From the NCBI RefSeq assembly GCF_963676855.1, contig NZ_OY781460.1:3075501-3139500 (forward strand): a stretch of DNA of 64,000 nt, in the 5' to 3' direction. A program made the position numbers and the translations under genes. Shown here one piece after another: positions 60,818-64,000 of this stretch. Origin of the DNA: an uncultured Anaeromusa sp. Its GTDB lineage: Bacteria; Bacillota; Negativicutes; Anaeromusales; Anaeromusaceae. Every line of letters starts with the position of its first letter. Within the stretch, counting starts at the first letter, position 1. The notes under the pieces were generated by a model that was not told where the DNA came from, made no database searches, and saw only the letters and a list, made by a program, of their open reading frames with translations.

Positions 60818-62262
60818 TTCCACACCACCCTTATCGTCTCCAACGTACTATCAGCCATGCCTGACATATGCTGCCCTTGGCGTTTGCAGGCTGCAATCCA
60901 AGCAATCACGTCTGCAGTCAATTCTTCTCCAGGTAAAACAAGAGGAATTCCCGGCGGGTAGGGGGTAATTGCTTCCCCCGCGATCAGCCCTTGCGCTTCC
61001 CGCAACGACACACTGCGATATTCCGCTAAAGCCGCCTCGCGCGGTGCCAACCGTTGCGGCGGGACCGGCGGTAACGCCAGTGTTGCTTGTGAAGAATCAC
61101 CGGGAGCCGGCATCTGCAATAGCTGAGGCAATGCTTGTCCCAAACGCTCCCAGTCTTGTTTGACATCAGCCAAGGACAACAACAGTAACAGTCGTTTTGC
61201 ATCCGCCCATTCCACAGCAATCCCCTGACGCCGCAGTTGGCTGGCCGCAGCGTGACCCGACCAGCCTCGTACGGCCAGCGTTATCTTCGTAATATCCATT
61301 TGAAACGGCGCTGTCAGCGTCCCCGCCACACCGCCAACTATATCTACGCCCGCCAAAGCTTGCCAGCGGCGGCGCAGCTGCTCCGCCTGCTTCCAAAGCC
61401 GGCGGAGCCTTTCTTTACCCTCTTGTGCCAATTGCCAACGCGCCGCATCCAAAGAGGCCATCAAAACATAACTAGGACTGGAAGATTGCAGCCATTGCAG
61501 TGCGCTTTTCACCCGGCCTAAATCCAGCATACTGCCTTGCTGTACATGAAGCCAGGCACTTTGTGTCAATGATCCGGCCAGCTTATGTGCGCTTTGTACA
61601 CAAGCGTCTGCACCGCAAGGCAATGCCATAGGTAAAGAGTCATCCGGCAGCCATGGAAAATGAACGCCATGAGCCTCATCAACAAGCGCCATAAGTCCAT
61701 GCTCGCGGCAAATTCGAATCAACGCCGCTAAATCACCAGTCACACCTTGATACGTCGGGTTGACAAAAAAAGCAGCCTTAGCTTGGGGATATGTCTTTAC
61801 AGCCTGTAAAAAATCCGCTGCATCCAGGCCCAACGGCACGCCACTGCTTTCGTCTTGACGCACCTGCAAAAAAATCGGCTTAGCCCCAGACAATATTAAC
61901 CCAGACAATACAGCGCGATGCGCATTACGCGGCACCAAGATTTCGTCTCCTGGCCGCAGGCATGCTAAAAGCAACGCTGCAATCCCGACACTACTGCCAT
62001 TAATCAGAAAAAAAGAAGCTGCCGCTCCGTAAAGATCGGCCAACAGTCTTTGCGCTTCGGCAATACAGCCCTCCGGCTCCTGCAAATCATCCAGACCGGC
62101 AATCTCCGTCACATCTGACTGCCACAGTTTGGGGCCTAGCAATTCTTGCGCTGGCAGTGGTGCTCCTACGCCGCCCTTATGGCCTGGCATGTGCTGGCGC
62201 AATGCATGCTCCCTTATATAATTTTCCAACGCCTGTACCAAAGGCAAGCGGTTTTGATCCAT
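60814..62262 (-). CDS. PLP-dependent Orn/Lys/Arg decarboxylase family protein
   Basis: 482 residues from MDQNRLPLVQALENYI with AAGGAG upstream; 70 further in-frame codons reach into the pfkA gene and are rejected. HMPGHKGG substrate motif, DEAHGVHFPW cofactor Asp, and SAHKLAGSLTQS with the PLP lysine are clear. Equivalent to B. subtilis YaaO/SpeA type. Arginine decarboxylation to agmatine is one candidate; lysine or ornithine are alternatives. Confidence 0.88.
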   Translation of the reverse strand: MDQNRLPLVQALENYIREHALRQHMPGHKGGVGAPLPAQELLGPKLWQSDVTEIAGLDDLQEPEGCIAEAQRLLADLYGAAASFFLINGSSVGIAALLLACLRPGDEILVPRNAHRAVLSGLILSGAKPIFLQVRQDESSGVPLGLDAADFLQAVKTYPQAKAAFFVNPTYQGVTGDLAALIRICREHGLMALVDEAHGVHFPWLPDDSLPMALPCGADACVQSAHKLAGSLTQSAWLHVQQGSMLDLGRVKSALQWLQSSSPSYVLMASLDAARWQLAQEGKERLRRLWKQAEQLRRRWQALAGVDIVGGVAGTLTAPFQMDITKITLAVRGWSGHAAASQLRRQGIAVEWADAKRLLLLLSLADVKQDWERLGQALPQLLQMPAPGDSSQATLALPPVPPQRLAPREAALAEYRSVSLREAQGLIAGEAITPYPPGIPLVLPGEELTADVIAWIAACKRQGQHMSGMADSTLETIRVVWK

Positions 62263-62306
62263 ATATTCTCCTTGCGCTTCACCATCGCTGACACGAACAG
62301 AGGATA

Positions 62307-62324
62307 TCTGCACTTTTATGCAGA
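62307..62324. repeat. Palindrome TCTGCA-N6-TGCAGA between the decarboxylase gene and pfkA
   Basis: Perfect six-base arms in the divergent intergenic region, near where the pfkA promoter should be (weak TTTATG-17-TATACC on the plus strand at about 62316-62344). Operator-like; no regulator assigned. Confidence 0.35.
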
Positions 62325-62362
62325 ACTTCCTGTTCAGTATACCACTAAAAGGAGCATCTGTT

Positions 62363-63442
62363 ATGAAGCATATAGCGATTCTTACTGGCGGCGGCGATTG
62401 CCCCGGACTTAATGCCGTCATCCGTAGCGTTGTCAAAATGGCCTCGCAGCACCACATTAAAGTCACTGGCATAAAAAATGGCTTTTCCGGCTTAATTCAT
62501 GGCAAAACCCTGCGCTTAAATTTACAAAGCGTCAGCGGCTTATTGCATCGCGGCGGCACCATTTTGGGCACAACCAACCGCGACAACCCATTTTCTTATG
62601 CCAGTAAAACCGGTTCAGAAGACACCTATGTCGATAGAAGCCAAGATGTCCTCCATCATTTGCGCCAATGGGAAATCGACGGCCTTATCGTCGTCGGCGG
62701 CGACGGCTCTTTGCATATCGCCAATCAGTTTGCCGCTTTAGGCGTGCCTATTGTAGGCGTTCCCAAAACCATTGACAATGATTTATCCGCCACAGACTAC
62801 ACCTTTGGTTTCGAGTCTGCTGTCACTACAGCAGTAGATGCCCTTGACAAATTACATACTACCGCCGAATCTCACCACCGAGTCATGCTGCTAGAAGTGA
62901 TGGGACGCTATACAGGCTGGATTGCCTTGCAGGCTGGCATTGCCGGCGGTGCGGATGTGATTGTGATCCCTGAAATCCCTTATGACATCAAAAAAATCAT
63001 CACCGCTATCAAAAAGCGCAACTCTCTGGGGAAAAGCTTCAGTATCATCGTCGTAGCAGAGGGAGCCAAACCCCTAGGCGGCGGCTATACTGTCCAACGT
63101 TTAGTCGAAGGCAGCCCCGATCCGCGACGACTAGGAGGCGTCAGCCACCATCTGGCCAATGATATCGAAGCGCTTACGTCGCTGGAAACGAGAGTCACCA
63201 TTCTAGGGCATCTGCAACGAGGCGGCTCGCCCACGGCTTTTGACCGTCTTTTGGCCTCCCGCTATGGAACAGCAGCCGTACAATGCTTGCTAGACGGAAA
63301 ATCTGGCTGTATGACTGCTCTGCATGGTTCTGATATTGTATCGGTCCCCTTAGCAAGTGCTATCGGGGAACTCAAAACCGTCCCCATTCAGGGAGAGCTT
63401 GTTCAAACTGCTAAAAATCTGGGGATTTCCTTTGGAGACTGA
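62363..63442 (+). CDS. pfkA: 6-phosphofructokinase
   Basis: 359 residues from MKHIAILTGGGDCPGLN, AAAGGAG upstream; an upstream in-frame start of 15 codons is rejected. VGGDGSLHIA carries Gly at the position equivalent to E. coli 104 (ATP type), while GVPKTIDNDL has Lys at position 124 (Lys in PPi enzymes, Gly in classical ATP enzymes). This mixed pattern and the length, about 40 residues more than E. coli PfkA, put it in the long group. The phosphoryl donor needs an assay. Plus strand, alone. Confidence 0.93.
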   Translation: MKHIAILTGGGDCPGLNAVIRSVVKMASQHHIKVTGIKNGFSGLIHGKTLRLNLQSVSGLLHRGGTILGTTNRDNPFSYASKTGSEDTYVDRSQDVLHHLRQWEIDGLIVVGGDGSLHIANQFAALGVPIVGVPKTIDNDLSATDYTFGFESAVTTAVDALDKLHTTAESHHRVMLLEVMGRYTGWIALQAGIAGGADVIVIPEIPYDIKKIITAIKKRNSLGKSFSIIVVAEGAKPLGGGYTVQRLVEGSPDPRRLGGVSHHLANDIEALTSLETRVTILGHLQRGGSPTAFDRLLASRYGTAAVQCLLDGKSGCMTALHGSDIVSVPLASAIGELKTVPIQGELVQTAKNLGISFGD

Positions 63443-63466
63443 TAAAACAACATTCTCCAATAACAA

Positions 63467-63509
63467 AGGACGGCCTGTGAAAAGAATAGCTCTTTCATGA
63501 CCGTCCCAA
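63467..63509 (-). terminator. Terminator after the histidine kinase gene
   Basis: GGACGGTCATGAAAGAGC ... CTTTTCACAGGCCGTCC imperfect stem, followed by TTTGTTATTG on the minus strand. Could also serve pfkA from the other side. Confidence 0.6.
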
Positions 63510-63527
63510 CTTCCTGCTGCGCTGCGC

Positions 63528-64000
63528 TTATTCTAATTCGTCAGCTTCTTCCAAAGGAATTTTCAAGAACAGCTGCGTTCCCGCCCCTGGTTCAGACTGA
63601 ACGCGCAAATCACCCTTTAAAATATTAGCGCGCTCCCGCATCCCCAGCAAACCGAAGCACTCATCAGAAATTTTTTCATCCAAAGAAAACCCTCGTCCGT
63701 CGTCCTGAATCAAGACCTGCAACGTTTTAGGGCGATATTCCATTACCACCTGAACCTGCTTAGCATTGGCATGTTTTTCTACATTATGCAAAGCCTCTTG
63801 TACAATGCGAAAAACAGCCGTCTCTCGATAGGCGTCCATACTTACTTCCTTGCCCAGCACACGCAGTTGCGCTTCCACACCGCTTTGCTCCCGACAACTC
63901 TGGCAAAGCCCTTTCAATGTCGCTACCAAGCCCAAATCATCCAAGGACATAGGACGCAAATCGCAGATAATCTTGCGCACCTCCCGCAAACAGCCGCGTA
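63528..64000 (-). CDS. DegS-like two-component sensor histidine kinase, 5' end cut by window edge
   Basis: About 157 C-terminal residues; the frame is open to the window edge, so the apparent TTG start at 63989 is not the real one. LREVRKIICDLRPMSLDDLGL is the DHp segment of HisKA_3 kinases. N box EALHNVEKHANAK, G1 QDDGRGF and GLLGMRERA follow. Sensor and phospho-acceptor His lie outside. The response regulator should be encoded beyond this gene's missing end or elsewhere. Confidence 0.9.
   Translation of the reverse strand, partial: RGCLREVRKIICDLRPMSLDDLGLVATLKGLCQSCREQSGVEAQLRVLGKEVSMDAYRETAVFRIVQEALHNVEKHANAKQVQVVMEYRPKTLQVLIQDDGRGFSLDEKISDECFGLLGMRERANILKGDLRVQSEPGAGTQLFLKIPLEEADELE

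Noticed and set aside
63528..63989. Complete 153-residue histidine-kinase-like gene
   Set aside because: The TTG start is internal; the frame continues to the window edge and the phospho-acceptor region is missing, so it is a truncated larger gene.

Overview
The window reads as a chromosomal segment of a Bacillota bacterium, probably of the Negativicutes (Sporomusaceae-like) rather than a Bacillus or a classical Clostridium. This rests on gene content and order: CtsR-McsA-McsB-ClpC, RicT, SigH, AbrB, a zinc-type S14, ThyX, FabK and a flavo-diiron protein, in moderately GC-rich DNA. The species assignment is inference. No transposons, prophage, CRISPR arrays or rRNA genes were seen. Almost everything is on the minus strand, so transcription runs from high to low coordinates.

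In transcription order, the right end (64000 to 52600) holds a truncated DegS-like histidine kinase, pfkA (plus strand), a basic-amino-acid decarboxylase, tmk, a 76-residue plus-strand ORF, yaaR-holB-ricT-trmN6-rsmI, abrB (plus strand) and metG-tatD. This mirrors the Bacillus subtilis yaaO-tmk-yaaQ-yaaR-holB-yaaT-yabB-yabC-abrB-metS-yabD block, but lacks darA (yaaQ), yabA and yazA at their usual places. An accessory stretch (52600 to 48800) has a beta-carbonic anhydrase, a SpeD homologue without its catalytic cysteine, fabK and fprA.

From 48700 to 39600 lie ctsR-mcsA-mcsB-clpC under an operator-containing promoter, then radA, yacL and a fused ispDF. disA, which sits between radA and yacL in B. 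subtilis, is missing there. A plus-strand rubredoxin-like membrane protein follows. Next is gltX, then a cysteine T-box controlling cysE-cysS-mrnC-thyX-pfkB-rlmB, then sigH, an orphan BrxF-like P-loop protein and uppP.

From 30000 to 11200 are five tRNA genes upstream of tuf copy 2, rpmG-tRNA-Trp-secE-nusG-rplK-rplA, an L10 leader with rplJ-rplL, rpoB-rpoC behind a long leader with a candidate attenuator, and rplGB-rpsL-rpsG-fusA-tuf copy 1. The S10/spc operon (rpsJ to secY and adk) completes the left end.

The segment is thus a compact information-processing core (transcription, translation, secretion, nucleotide supply, proteostasis). The points most worth a second look are a triplicated module in RpoC, the SpeD homologue with Phe in place of the catalytic Cys, the candidate rpoBC attenuator, the six-gene cysteine T-box operon, the absence of c-di-AMP genes from two syntenic positions, the orphan BrxF-like ATPase, and a cysteine cluster in the carbonic anhydrase.
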